Below, in pieces: positions 1-8,639 of a stretch of DNA of 64,000 nucleotides. The position numbers and the translations under genes are program-made. Where the stretch lies: contig JADFCV010000007.1 of the NCBI GenBank assembly GCA_017161655.1, positions 71,028-135,027 of the forward strand, read 5' to 3'. The notes under the pieces were generated by a model. It was not told where the DNA came from. It saw only the letters and a program-made list of their open reading frames with translations, and searched no databases. Each line of letters begins with the position of its first letter. Positions within the stretch are counted from its first letter, which is position 1. The DNA is from Candidatus Sumerlaeota bacterium (lineage in GTDB: Bacteria; Sumerlaeota; Sumerlaeia; Sumerlaeales; Sumerlaeaceae).

Positions 1-153
1 AATTCTGCCAGTCGGCTGGCTCTCTCGCGCAATGCGCTGTTCAATGAGCTTCTCCTCTCGCTTTGTTTCCCTCGAGAATGTCAGCCACAGATTATCGCGC
101 TGACCAAGTCTGAGAAAACCGTCGCTTTGTATCCGCCGCTCCTGCAAGTCTGA
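1..153 (+). CDS. possible 3' end of an upstream gene (partial)
   Basis: Frame 1 is open from the window edge to a TGA at 151-153, giving 50 residues that end in YPPLLQV. The reading has no low-complexity bias and could be the C-terminus of a gene just upstream of mfd. The complementary minus frame is also open over roughly 1-190, is Arg/Glu-rich and has no ATG, so the true coding strand cannot be decided here. No family is recognised. The following ~180 bases before mfd hold no gene I can support. Confidence 0.25.
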   Translation, partial: NSASRLALSRNALFNELLLSLCFPRECQPQIIALTKSEKTVALYPPLLQV

Positions 154-331
154 AAAAGATCTGCGGTGGGCATGTTTCGTGGTGTGACGGAGCTTTCAAA
201 ACTAGCGCGCCCAGCGCTCCACGCCCAAGGAAAGACCTTGCAGAACCAGCAGACACAACTGTCAGGATTCCATTCCTCAGAACGAACTTCCCTCTGCGGT
301 GGTATTCGCAAGAACGGATCCAGAGAAATCC

Positions 332-3300
332 ATGGCAACACGGTCAGCAGTCATTCCCCAAAGTCTCTCCGCGCAAATCGTATCACGGTTTGCGCGCACA
401 GCAACATTTGAAAAAGTTCAGAACGTTGTCGGGCGCGCAACTCCTGGCGAGCCTGTGGTGGTTGCTGGCTTGCGCGGCTCAGCCCTTGCCGTTTTCGCAG
501 CCGCTCTCGCGCAAGGTGATGCAAACCACAGCTCACGCCCGTTCGTTCTTCTCGTAACTTCGAATGCGGAAAAAGCCGCCGACTACTACGATGACCTCGG
601 TTTTTTCGGCCATGTGGCGGCGCTGCATTTTCCGAAGTCCGAGCTTCTGCCCTATGAAGAGGAAGAGCCCTCGCTGGAGGAGCAGCTCAAGCACATCGAG
701 GTGCTTCATGCGCTGTGCACGATCCAGGAAGCTGCACAGCCCTACGTCGGTGTAACGTCGGTTGAGGCGCTTCTCACTCGTGTGCCGCGCCTCGAGCTGT
801 TGCGCGAGCATCTCATCACCCTTCAATGGGGCGCGTCTCTCGATACCGCCGAGCTAGCCCGTCAGCTTGTCGTGCTCGGCTATGAGCGGGTGCCAACAGT
901 CGAAAAAAGGGGAGAGTTTTCCATTCGGGGAGGGATCATTGATATATTCCCTCTCGACACTGAGCACGGCATCCGCGTAGACCTTTTCGGCGCCGAGATC
1001 GAAAGCCTTCGGTGGTTCGATGTTCACACTCAGCGCTCACTCAAGCGGGGGGGCGAACCCGAGACCATCACGATTCTGCCTGCGCGGGAACGCATGCTTC
1101 ACGAAGTGGCTTTGCGCCGCGAGCTCGAAACGGGACAATCACATTTGACTTCGCTGGTCGAACTCCTCCCTCCGGACGCCGTCGTCATCTTCGACACACC
1201 TGAAACGTATCCGCTTCTCGCGGACCATTTCCATCAGATGGTCGAGCGTCGCTACCGGGAGCGGGGGGGGGCCGAGCGCGGGCTGATCCCGCCTGAGCAG
1301 CTTTATTTGACTCTTGATGACGTCTTTCGAGCGTCTTTGCAGCGACAGGTTATTCGCCACAGTGTGACCGAAGAGAGTCGCGCGATTGCAAACTTCGACA
1401 CTCATTCGTTCGACGCGGTCACGCCCAACCTCGAGTACTACCTGAGTCAGTTTCGCAAGCAACTATCCCAGGGACGCACGGTCTGCGTGGTGTGCGATAA
1501 CGCCGGGCAGGCCCAGCGTATGGACGAGCTAGTAGCTGAGCAGGGGTTAGCCGGTCTTGTCATCTCTGATGCAAACGTTGATGCTGACGCCGCACCGGAG
1601 CGCATCCAGCGCGAGTTCTTACGAAAATTTGCAGCACATGCTCCCAGCCATTCTCCGCAAGAAGTTATCATCACCGTAGGAGAGCTGCACAAAGGTTTTG
1701 TCTCGCTCGAGGCTGGCCTGTATGTCGTTACCGACCGCGAGATTTTTGGCCGTTATCGGCGTCGGGCCATCCATCGCAAACTTTATAAGGGCGTGGCTAT
1801 TGCCGACGTCCGCGAAATCAAGCCAGGCGAATATGTTGTCCACGTCGATCACGGAATTGGCCGTTTTGAAGGCATCCGGACGCAGGTCGTCGATGGACGG
1901 GTCTGCGACTTCCTGGACATCGCGTACGCGGAAGGTGGTCGCCTGCTTGTGCCGGTCGAGAAAATCGCTTACGTTCACAAATATAGCGGTCCCGATCAGG
2001 CCGAGCCACAACTCGACAAACTCGGCGGCAAGCGTTGGATTCAGCGGCGCAAGAAAAGCAAAGAGGCCGTCGAAAAACTCGCTCGCGAACTTGCGCAGCT
2101 TTACGCACGACGTGAACTCGCACGCGGTTATGCTTACGGTCCAGACACGCACGAACAAATCGAGTTTGAGGCATCTTTTCTCTATCCCGAAACCCCGGAT
2201 CAGCTGCGTGCCATTGCCGAGGTAAAAGCGGACATGCGAAGCGACAAGCCAATGGACCGTTTGCTCTGTGGCGACGTCGGCTTCGGCAAGACAGAAGTGG
2301 CCATACGTGCTGCGTTCAAAGCCATTCAAGAAAACAAACAAGTCGCGCTGCTTTGTCCGACCACAATTTTGGCGCAGCAGCATTACAACACGTTCCGTGA
2401 ACGCTTTGCTGGCTATCCGATACGCGTCGAACTACTCTCCCGCTTCCGTTCGCCTGCAGAAACGAAAGCCGTTCTTGAGGGACTTCGCCGAGGCGAAGTG
2501 CAGATGGTCATCGGCACACACGCATTAATATCAAAAAATGTGAAATTCCAGGACCTTGGGCTCGTCATCGTCGATGAGGAACAGCGTTTCGGAGTTCGCC
2601 AGAAAGAGCGCTTCAAAGAGATGCGTGCCAACGTGGATTTTCTCTCACTCACAGCCACTCCCATCCCACGAACGCTCTACATGGCCCTCAGTGGCTTGCG
2701 CTCCATGAGCCTTATTGCCACCCCGCCTGCCAACCGCCACCCAGTAAAGACCCGCCTTATTCACTTCGATCCCGAACAGATTGAGGAAGCGATTCTGCGC
2801 GAACTGAACCGCGGAGGACAGGTGTTCTTTGTGCACAATCGGGTTCAGACAATCGACCAGGTTGCGGAACGGCTGCGCGAAATCGTTCCTACGGCTCGCA
2901 TTGCTGTGGCTCACGGTCAAATGCCTGACGACGAGCTCGAGGACGTCATGCTCAAATTCATCGATGGCGAGTACGACGTCCTTGTCTCGACCACAATTAT
3001 TGAGAATGGCTTGGACATTCCGAACGTGAATACGATTATTATCAACCGTGCCGATGCGTTCGGTTTAGCCCAGCTCTATCAACTGCGTGGTCGCGTCGGA
3101 CGCGAAAGCCGCCAAGCTTACGCTTATCTGATTGTGCCACAGGGGCAGCCCATCACCGAGGCAGCGGTTGCACGACTCGCTGCTATCGAGGAGTTTGCCG
3201 AGCTCGGATCCGGATTCCACATAGCGATGCGCGACCTTGAGATCCGCGGAGCGGGGAATTTGCTCGGCCGCGAACAGCATGGCACAATCGCCGACGTTGG

Positions 3301-3877
3301 ATTTGAACTCTACTGCAAAATGCTCGAAGAGGCCGTGGCCCAGATCAAAGGCGAGCTAGAGGAGCAAGAGCGCCGCGAGATGGAAATCCAGTGGAAACTC
3401 TCGGCGCATATTCCAGCGGATTATGTCCCCGTGGAGAGTCAACGTGTAGCGCTTTACAAGCGCATTGTAGATGCACGCACGCTGCAGGAACTTCAAGAAA
3501 TCGCCGAAGAAATCCGCGATCGTTATGGGGAAGTCCCGCGCGAACTCCCCGATGGACGTTCTGTTGAGACACTTCCAGAAAGCGTGGAAAACCTCCTGGG
3601 TGTGGCAGCGATGCGTGTGCTGGGGCGGCGCCACGGCATTGAGAAAATTGTCCTCACAGGCCGCGGGTTTAAACTGTATCGAACAGACCTTGTGCGCGAT
3701 TACGCGGAAGCAGTGCGTAAGTGCATTCGCAACGGTCAGCCGGAAATTTATATTGTGGATCCTCACTGCCTTGAGTTTGAGTACCAGGACTGGCCCAAGA
3801 AAAACCAGGTGCGGGAAGCCCTGCAGGTGCTCGAAGCGCTAGGCAACCGCGAGCAAGAAGGAAAGGCGGGCACCTAA
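332..3877 (+). CDS. mfd: transcription-repair coupling factor Mfd
   Basis: Mfd is an ATP-dependent DNA translocase that removes RNA polymerase stalled at lesions and recruits UvrA. The 1,181-aa product has the full family layout. An N-terminal UvrB-like part carries the RGGIIDIFP signature. A CarD-like RNAP-interaction domain follows (EYVVHVDHGIGRFEGI). The RecG-like helicase pair has Walker A GDVGFGKTE around Lys653, a DEEQ Walker B box and the QLRGRVGR motif VI. A C-terminal TRCF domain ends the protein. I chose ATG 332 (MATRSAV) over the in-frame GTG at 299, because the extra 11 residues look non-conserved; neither start has a strong Shine-Dalgarno. Length is normal for the family. Confidence 0.97.
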   Translation: MATRSAVIPQSLSAQIVSRFARTATFEKVQNVVGRATPGEPVVVAGLRGSALAVFAAALAQGDANHSSRPFVLLVTSNAEKAADYYDDLGFFGHVAALHFPKSELLPYEEEEPSLEEQLKHIEVLHALCTIQEAAQPYVGVTSVEALLTRVPRLELLREHLITLQWGASLDTAELARQLVVLGYERVPTVEKRGEFSIRGGIIDIFPLDTEHGIRVDLFGAEIESLRWFDVHTQRSLKRGGEPETITILPARERMLHEVALRRELETGQSHLTSLVELLPPDAVVIFDTPETYPLLADHFHQMVERRYRERGGAERGLIPPEQLYLTLDDVFRASLQRQVIRHSVTEESRAIANFDTHSFDAVTPNLEYYLSQFRKQLSQGRTVCVVCDNAGQAQRMDELVAEQGLAGLVISDANVDADAAPERIQREFLRKFAAHAPSHSPQEVIITVGELHKGFVSLEAGLYVVTDREIFGRYRRRAIHRKLYKGVAIADVREIKPGEYVVHVDHGIGRFEGIRTQVVDGRVCDFLDIAYAEGGRLLVPVEKIAYVHKYSGPDQAEPQLDKLGGKRWIQRRKKSKEAVEKLARELAQLYARRELARGYAYGPDTHEQIEFEASFLYPETPDQLRAIAEVKADMRSDKPMDRLLCGDVGFGKTEVAIRAAFKAIQENKQVALLCPTTILAQQHYNTFRERFAGYPIRVELLSRFRSPAETKAVLEGLRRGEVQMVIGTHALISKNVKFQDLGLVIVDEEQRFGVRQKERFKEMRANVDFLSLTATPIPRTLYMALSGLRSMSLIATPPANRHPVKTRLIHFDPEQIEEAILRELNRGGQVFFVHNRVQTIDQVAERLREIVPTARIAVAHGQMPDDELEDVMLKFIDGEYDVLVSTTIIENGLDIPNVNTIIINRADAFGLAQLYQLRGRVGRESRQAYAYLIVPQGQPITEAAVARLAAIEEFAELGSGFHIAMRDLEIRGAGNLLGREQHGTIADVGFELYCKMLEEAVAQIKGELEEQERREMEIQWKLSAHIPADYVPVESQRVALYKRIVDARTLQELQEIAEEIRDRYGEVPRELPDGRSVETLPESVENLLGVAAMRVLGRRHGIEKIVLTGRGFKLYRTDLVRDYAEAVRKCIRNGQPEIYIVDPHCLEFEYQDWPKKNQVREALQVLEALGNREQEGKAGT

Positions 3878-3996
3878 CACCGCTGACAGATTCGCAGAGT
3901 TCTTCCGCTGGCTGGCTCAACCATTCACTTCTGATAACAAGTGATCATGTCATGATGCTTTGCATCGCTGCGAACGTGGTGCCCGACTCTGGAGAA

Positions 3997-4434
3997 TTAC
4001 CGGGTCTGCGGATTGTTCGCCGGCGCAATTGCGTCGACACCCCCGTGCCGATTTTGCAGCAACACCGACCTAATGAACCATTCACCGGTCACGCCAAATG
4101 CCAGCGCAAAGGTAAGAAAGAGCGCAAAGGAAACAAAAAGTCTTCCCCGACGTCGTTGTGAGGCTAGCATGTCAGGATCCGCGAGCGGGATCCCCCATCG
4201 CGTTTCTGTTGGTGGTGGGGGAGGTGCTGGTTTCTTGTTCGAAGTCGGGGCTTTAGGGTCTGATTGCTGAGATTTGGCAGTGGTCGGTGACTGAGGAGGC
4301 GCAGTAGTGCCAGACGCTGAGGCTTTTTCCTGAGAAACTGCTTCCTCACTCGTTGCCTTGCAATCTGTGCAGGCTGATTTGGCTGATGCGTTCTCCGTCT
4401 GTGACTCAGTTTTTTGCGTTTCCTTTTCGGTCAT
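3997..4434 (-). CDS. small single-pass membrane protein with Pro-rich tail
   Basis: No family is recognised. The 145-aa product begins with about 75 hydrophilic residues rich in Thr, Ser, Lys and Glu, including a CTDC pair. A run of prolines precedes TRWGIPLADPDML, then a basic RRRGR stop-transfer-like cluster and one strong membrane segment at about residues 98-117. A short tail follows. The start is supported by GAAAGG a few bases before the ATG. The charge pattern suggests a cytoplasmic tail with a membrane anchor near the C-terminus. It is convergent with mfd. Competing plus-strand frames over the same bases look like shadows. Confidence 0.6.
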   Translation of the reverse strand: MTEKETQKTESQTENASAKSACTDCKATSEEAVSQEKASASGTTAPPQSPTTAKSQQSDPKAPTSNKKPAPPPPPTETRWGIPLADPDMLASQRRRGRLFVSFALFLTFALAFGVTGEWFIRSVLLQNRHGGVDAIAPANNPQTR

Positions 4435-4762
4435 GCTCTCAGCCTTTCTTCGCGCTTCTTGGCCGCATCCATCTGCGTGAATGCAAGGCCATGAAAACCG
4501 TCAATTTGCAGCCATGAGGGAGCGAAAGCCCTTCGTTTCCATGATAGAGAAAATGGAATACTCTCCTCGTTCCGATACGACTCAGCCCAGATTTTATTGT
4601 TTGCTCAGCAGTGTTCTAAAGTAAATAATCATGATAATAATATAATAAGATCGTGCTTATCCTTTTAGACTCTATCGCGGCTCGTCGTGCTGGCTTTTGC
4701 CTCGGCTAAAAAGGTTTGAGCCGGATAACCCTGAAAGCTGGCGATGCTGGCTGCTTTCCAGA
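4435..4762. other. 328-bp intergenic region, AT-rich core
   Basis: No gene is supported here. The stretch 4616-4656 is strikingly AT-rich for this genome (repeated ATAATA-type steps) and lies upstream of the minus-strand gene starting at 4434, so it may hold its promoter, though I cannot fix -35 and -10 boxes. Just after the HAD stop, 4729-4760 can fold into an imperfect hairpin (CTGAAAGC with GCTTTCCAG) without a close T-run, a weak terminator candidate on the minus strand. Confidence 0.35.
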
Positions 4763-5494
4763 TCAGAGGTAGTTCACAAGTTCATCCAAACGCCGGATGC
4801 GTGCAACGTCCTCGAGATGCGCATATTTGTTGTGTCGGTCCACTAGCAAAGCATGCATCCCTACCGCCTTTGCTGCGCGATAGTCTTCCTCGAGGCTGTC
4901 TCCGATGAACAGAGCTCGCTCTGGCTGAACGCCTGCCCGTTTCAGGGCTCGAAGAAAAATTTCAGGCTGTGGCTTTTCGCATCCCTCGCACGCGCTAATG
5001 ATCGCAAACTCGAAGTGATCAGCAATCCCGCAGTGATTCAAGAAGTCCAACAGATATGCGCCAAAATTGGAAACGATGGCTGCACGTCGGCCCATCTGTC
5101 GGACAGCCTCCAGCGCTGTCAGTGTGTCTGGAAAGAGCTGCACAAATTCGCCGCGCTCAAAGCGGTCAATGTAATGCCGAGCTACTGCAAGCCAATCTCG
5201 GCCCGGCAGGAGCTTACGAAACACGGTGCCGTAAACGTGTTCCCAGTACTGCCGTACTTGCTCCGGGGTGCTGCAGCGCGGGTGAACTGGGCAGGTTAGA
5301 TTTGCCTCGTGCAAAGCGTCGTGGACCTGTGCCAGCGAAACCTCGACTCCTTCTTCTCGGCATGCGTCAATGAAGAACTGTTCATACCAATGTTCTTCTT
5401 CTGGGTTGGTCCCCAGGAGCGTTCCACCAGCGTCAAAAAACACCCATTCAATGGGGGTGTATGGCACAATACGCGCCTTTCGTTGCTTGCTCAT
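4763..5494 (-). CDS. HAD-superfamily hydrolase (subclass IA type)
   Basis: This is a 243-aa haloacid-dehalogenase-fold phosphatase. Motif I is FFDAGGTLLG near the N-terminus (nucleophile Asp), motif II is the Ser of IVSNFG, motif III is the Lys of EKPQPEIF, and motif IV is FIGDSLEEDYRAA. A helical cap lies between motifs I and II. The start is the ATG at 5494, whose ATGA overlaps the thrC stop, a classic translational-coupling arrangement; an ATG nine bases upstream is less likely. Substrate is not predictable from sequence. Coupling to thrC hints at a link with threonine or phosphoserine metabolism, which is inference only. Confidence 0.88.
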   Translation of the reverse strand: MSKQRKARIVPYTPIEWVFFDAGGTLLGTNPEEEHWYEQFFIDACREEGVEVSLAQVHDALHEANLTCPVHPRCSTPEQVRQYWEHVYGTVFRKLLPGRDWLAVARHYIDRFERGEFVQLFPDTLTALEAVRQMGRRAAIVSNFGAYLLDFLNHCGIADHFEFAIISACEGCEKPQPEIFLRALKRAGVQPERALFIGDSLEEDYRAAKAVGMHALLVDRHNKYAHLEDVARIRRLDELVNYL

Positions 5495-6750
5495 GCGTTG
5501 CATGTCTTTTCAGCAGTAAGTGATTTTTCGACCACCTCGGCCACAGCATCTATGGTGGGCGGGATGTCGTGGGTCGAACCCGCCACGTTGATGGCGGTGC
5601 GAATGTCCTTCAGCCCGTTGCCGGTGATGATGACAAGCACGGATTCTTTTGGGTCAATGATATTCTGCTGACGCGCTTTTGCCACGCCCGCAACGCTTGC
5701 CACAGCGGCTGGCTCTCCGAAGACTCCCGTGAGTCTGGGCGTGTAACGCAGCGCTTCAAGAATCTCTTCGTCGCTGACGGTCACGTAGGCTCCGTGCGAC
5801 TCCTTGACGGCCCGGACTGCTTTTCGCCAATTGCGCGGCACCGCTACGCAAATGGAATCCGCCACGGTGTGTGCTTCGCCTTTCGCAAAAGGGGCATCCT
5901 CGCCCTGTTCGAACTGTCGTGCCACTGCTGGAGAACCCTCCGCTTGCACACCGAGAAGACGCGGCAGTCTTTCGAGAATTCCAAGCGCATGCATCTCCCG
6001 AAGCCCTTTCCACACACCGGCAATCGTGCAGCCATCACCCACGCTCACGACCACCCAGTCCGGCGGATTGCTAGCAAGTTGTTCCCCAATCTCGAGACCT
6101 GCTGTTTTCTTTCCTTCCACGAGATAGCTGTTGATAGCGCAGTTGCGATTGTACCACCCAAAGCGCTCAACAGCCGCACTGCACAGGTCGTAGGCCTCAT
6201 CGTAGGTCCCTTGCACGCGCAGAACGGTGGCGCCGAACAAAAGCAGTTGGGCAACCTTCGGCTCAGGGGCGCGCTGCGGCACAAAGATAAAACTTCTTAA
6301 CCCCGCAGCAGCGGCAAAGCCGGCCAGCGAACTTGCGGCGTTCCCCGTCGACGCACAAGCCACAGTGTGAAAACCAAATTCCAGCGCCTTGGCCACGCCC
6401 ATACTGCTCGCTCGATCTTTGAAAGATGCAGTAGGATTTCGCCCATCGTCTTTGAGCCACAGTCGTGCCACTCCCACGTGCTTTGCTAAACGTGCCGCAT
6501 CATAAATGGGGGTCCATCCGACGTGCAGGGGCGGAATATGGTCGTTGTGGGCAAGAGGAAGGACCTCACGATACCGCCAATGGTTCATCGGTCGGCTTGT
6601 GAGCGCCTCTTTCGTGAGCGTGCGCCTTGCCTTTTCGTAGTCGTAAACAGCATCGAGAATCCCGTTGGCAGGACCGCAAACATCGCATGTTAATTTATAG
6701 GTTGGCGCATATTCTCGTCCGCACACGATGCAGCGTAAAGCGAGAAGCAT
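5491..6750 (-). CDS. thrC: threonine synthase
   Basis: A PLP enzyme converting O-phosphohomoserine to threonine. The 419-aa protein starts with a rubredoxin-like zinc ribbon (CIVC and CDVC, Cys7, 10, 22 and 25). This is followed by the fold-type II PLP domain with the Schiff-base Lys111 in TASFKDRAS and the STGNAASS phosphate-binding loop. This corresponds to the shorter, class II-like threonine synthases with the N-terminal zinc ribbon. The start has a good Shine-Dalgarno (GAAGGAA). The stop overlaps the HAD gene by ATGA. Its first 39 codons and leader are tandemly duplicated just upstream. Confidence 0.93.
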   Translation of the reverse strand: MLLALRCIVCGREYAPTYKLTCDVCGPANGILDAVYDYEKARRTLTKEALTSRPMNHWRYREVLPLAHNDHIPPLHVGWTPIYDAARLAKHVGVARLWLKDDGRNPTASFKDRASSMGVAKALEFGFHTVACASTGNAASSLAGFAAAAGLRSFIFVPQRAPEPKVAQLLLFGATVLRVQGTYDEAYDLCSAAVERFGWYNRNCAINSYLVEGKKTAGLEIGEQLASNPPDWVVVSVGDGCTIAGVWKGLREMHALGILERLPRLLGVQAEGSPAVARQFEQGEDAPFAKGEAHTVADSICVAVPRNWRKAVRAVKESHGAYVTVSDEEILEALRYTPRLTGVFGEPAAVASVAGVAKARQQNIIDPKESVLVIITGNGLKDIRTAINVAGSTHDIPPTIDAVAEVVEKSLTAEKTCNA

Positions 6751-7055
6751 ATTCGTTTCCTTCAGTTGAGATCAAAACATAAGAATCTCTTCAAGGGCAG
6801 GAGGGCTTGCAAGAGTTTAGGCAGGCTTTTGCACGAAGATCCTCTTCGTAGTCGTAAACAGCATCGAGAATCCCGTTGGCAGGACCGCAAACATCGCATG
6901 TTAATTTATAGGTTGGGGCATATTCTCGTCCGCACACGATGCAGCGTAAAGCGAGAAGCATATTCGTTCCCTTCAGTTGAGATCAAAACATAAGAATCTC
7001 TTCAAGGGCAGGAGAGCTTGCAAGAGTTTAGGCAGGCTTTTGCACGAAGATCCTC
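6634..7055. repeat. 211-bp tandem direct duplication (two units)
   Basis: Unit 1 is 6634-6844 and unit 2 is 6845-7055. By direct alignment the two differ at only three positions. Each unit holds the first 39 codons of thrC with its ribosome-binding site, the intergenic leader, and the last codons of the neighbouring 474-aa gene. One mismatch falls in coding sequence and is synonymous (an Ala codon), one lies in the Shine-Dalgarno spacer region, and one in the leader. High identity implies a recent event. Both outer junctions keep complete genes, as expected for a tandem duplication. Confidence 0.95.
6791..6961 (-). pseudogene. truncated thrC copy (56-codon fragment)
   Basis: This lies in unit 2 of the tandem duplication, extending into unit 1. 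It has an intact start codon and near-identical ribosome-binding site. It reads the first 39 residues of threonine synthase, including all four zinc-ribbon cysteines, then crosses the duplication junction. It continues for 17 unrelated residues (EDLRAKACLNSC...) to a TGA at 6791-6793. It could be translated as a free zinc-ribbon peptide or simply be decaying sequence. It sits between the 474-aa gene and the intact thrC. Confidence 0.8.
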
Positions 7056-8452
7056 TGGAGATCGTGGAGGGGGTGAAGAGGGATGGTATGTTTTGCGCAG
7101 TAATCTAGGATTTTCAGGTTAATCAAGTACTCCAGCGTTTGGCGCTCGAGAGGATCGGAATACTGGACCTGCAGACTCTGCGGCAAAGTCGCACTGTAAA
7201 GATTTTCCCGTGTGGGAAGGCTGGCTTTCTCTAGATCAGGATGCTGGAACATGTCGAGCTGCACCTCGACACGTTTTCGCTTTTTCAGATCATCTTCCAG
7301 CTTCTCACATTTTTCCCGCCAGTACTCAAGAATCTCTCCGACGACGTGCAACGTCCAGGCCAACCCACTTTCGTCGAGATCTACGACGAGCGGGGCGTAC
7401 ACATTGACTTCGTCCGCGTGAAGGCGCTTGCGGACATCCAGTGTCTCAGTTACAGAGAATTTCCACATCTTGAGGCGGGCGTCGGGATCGGAAAAAGCCT
7501 CTGCCTGAACATCCACGTCAAACTTCGAGACACTTTGCAGGAAAAGCTCGAGTATAAACTGGCGCAGATTCAGCCGCGCCTCGTTGTTCATGAGAGAGAA
7601 GAAAGCGCCCTCCTCCTCGGTCCAGCGCAAGAACTCAATGCAGTAGGTGGAATAGAGCGTCTCACTTGCCTGATGTAACCATGCCACGCTATCAAAGGTC
7701 AGGTCAGTGCCAGCATCGGAGCTGGCGGTACTTCGTCGCTGGCGCAACGCCAGAAAGGTTTTTCGCAATTGGAGATCCTCGTCCGAGAAACCGAAAAGGA
7801 AATCGTAGAGATACAGTAAGATCGCTTTCTGCAAGATTCCCTGGACAAGCTGCGGAGAATTTGTGTCAACGTGATGGGCGCCAATGGCGACCCGCCACAG
7901 GTCCATCCAGTGAGCAAATTCTTCCGCGCGCTGACTCCGGCTCCGACGAGCTAGCCCGTCCCATTTGGCGCGAACGTTTTCTCGTTTCTCGATGGGTGTG
8001 ATGAGCAAGTCGTTAAGGTCGTCGAAATTCGAGCTCCATCGGAGGATGTCTTCAGTCGCAAGATCGTAAAGGAAGTAATTCTTGCTGCCGACGAACAGAG
8101 CATAGGGAACATCGCAATGCGGCTTCAGAAGCAAAAGACATTCGGCCAAATAGCCATTTTTGTCGAGGTAGCTTTCATATAACTCCTCGAAAGTTGGCAA
8201 GGATTTGTCGGGAGCTGTGACGATAAGCACGAACGGACGAACGTCAACGCTCGGCTGTGCCAACAAAGCTGGCGGATGAAGACGATGGCTGATGCGTGCC
8301 AAACGCGCCAGCTCACGCGCAGGCACGCTTTTGTCTCCTGCCGCCGGTTTAAGAACATGCCATACCACGTCCACTCCCTCTGGGGGCGGACCGAGCGCTT
8401 CCTCTTTGTCCTCAAGTGTGCGCCAAAATTGCTCGCTTAGGCTCATCGGCAT
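7028..8452 (-). CDS. uncharacterised 474-aa soluble protein
   Basis: I do not recognise the family. The protein is soluble, acidic and mostly helical, with no signal peptide or membrane segment. Residues ~90-190 contain YALFVGSKNYFLYDL, vaguely like the 'new-label' strands at the N-terminus of Eco57I-type restriction proteins, but no nuclease or methylase motif is visible. A central helical region is rich in Leu and Phe. A charged coiled-coil-like stretch (REKCEKLEDDLKKRKR) precedes a C-terminal segment ending FVQKPA. Its last codons lie in the 211-bp duplication. It sits upstream of thrC on the same strand. The start has no strong Shine-Dalgarno; ATG 8446 is an alternative. Confidence 0.7.
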   Translation of the reverse strand: MPMSLSEQFWRTLEDKEEALGPPPEGVDVVWHVLKPAAGDKSVPARELARLARISHRLHPPALLAQPSVDVRPFVLIVTAPDKSLPTFEELYESYLDKNGYLAECLLLLKPHCDVPYALFVGSKNYFLYDLATEDILRWSSNFDDLNDLLITPIEKRENVRAKWDGLARRSRSQRAEEFAHWMDLWRVAIGAHHVDTNSPQLVQGILQKAILLYLYDFLFGFSDEDLQLRKTFLALRQRRSTASSDAGTDLTFDSVAWLHQASETLYSTYCIEFLRWTEEEGAFFSLMNNEARLNLRQFILELFLQSVSKFDVDVQAEAFSDPDARLKMWKFSVTETLDVRKRLHADEVNVYAPLVVDLDESGLAWTLHVVGEILEYWREKCEKLEDDLKKRKRVEVQLDMFQHPDLEKASLPTRENLYSATLPQSLQVQYSDPLERQTLEYLINLKILDYCAKHTIPLHPLHDLQRIFVQKPA

Positions 8453-8639
8453 GTCGCTTGCCGCACCTTGTCCGAGACTCGGAAATCGAATTCAAGGCAA
8501 AATCCTTTTCGTCAGATAAGAGTCCCAAAATGGTTCGCGTTTCATAACAACTGGCATATACATAAAGCCAGAGCCAGAGCGGAAAACTTCGCATGATTCT
8601 GCGTCCCCACGTTAGAAAGTATAATGAGGAGGTGCAAAA

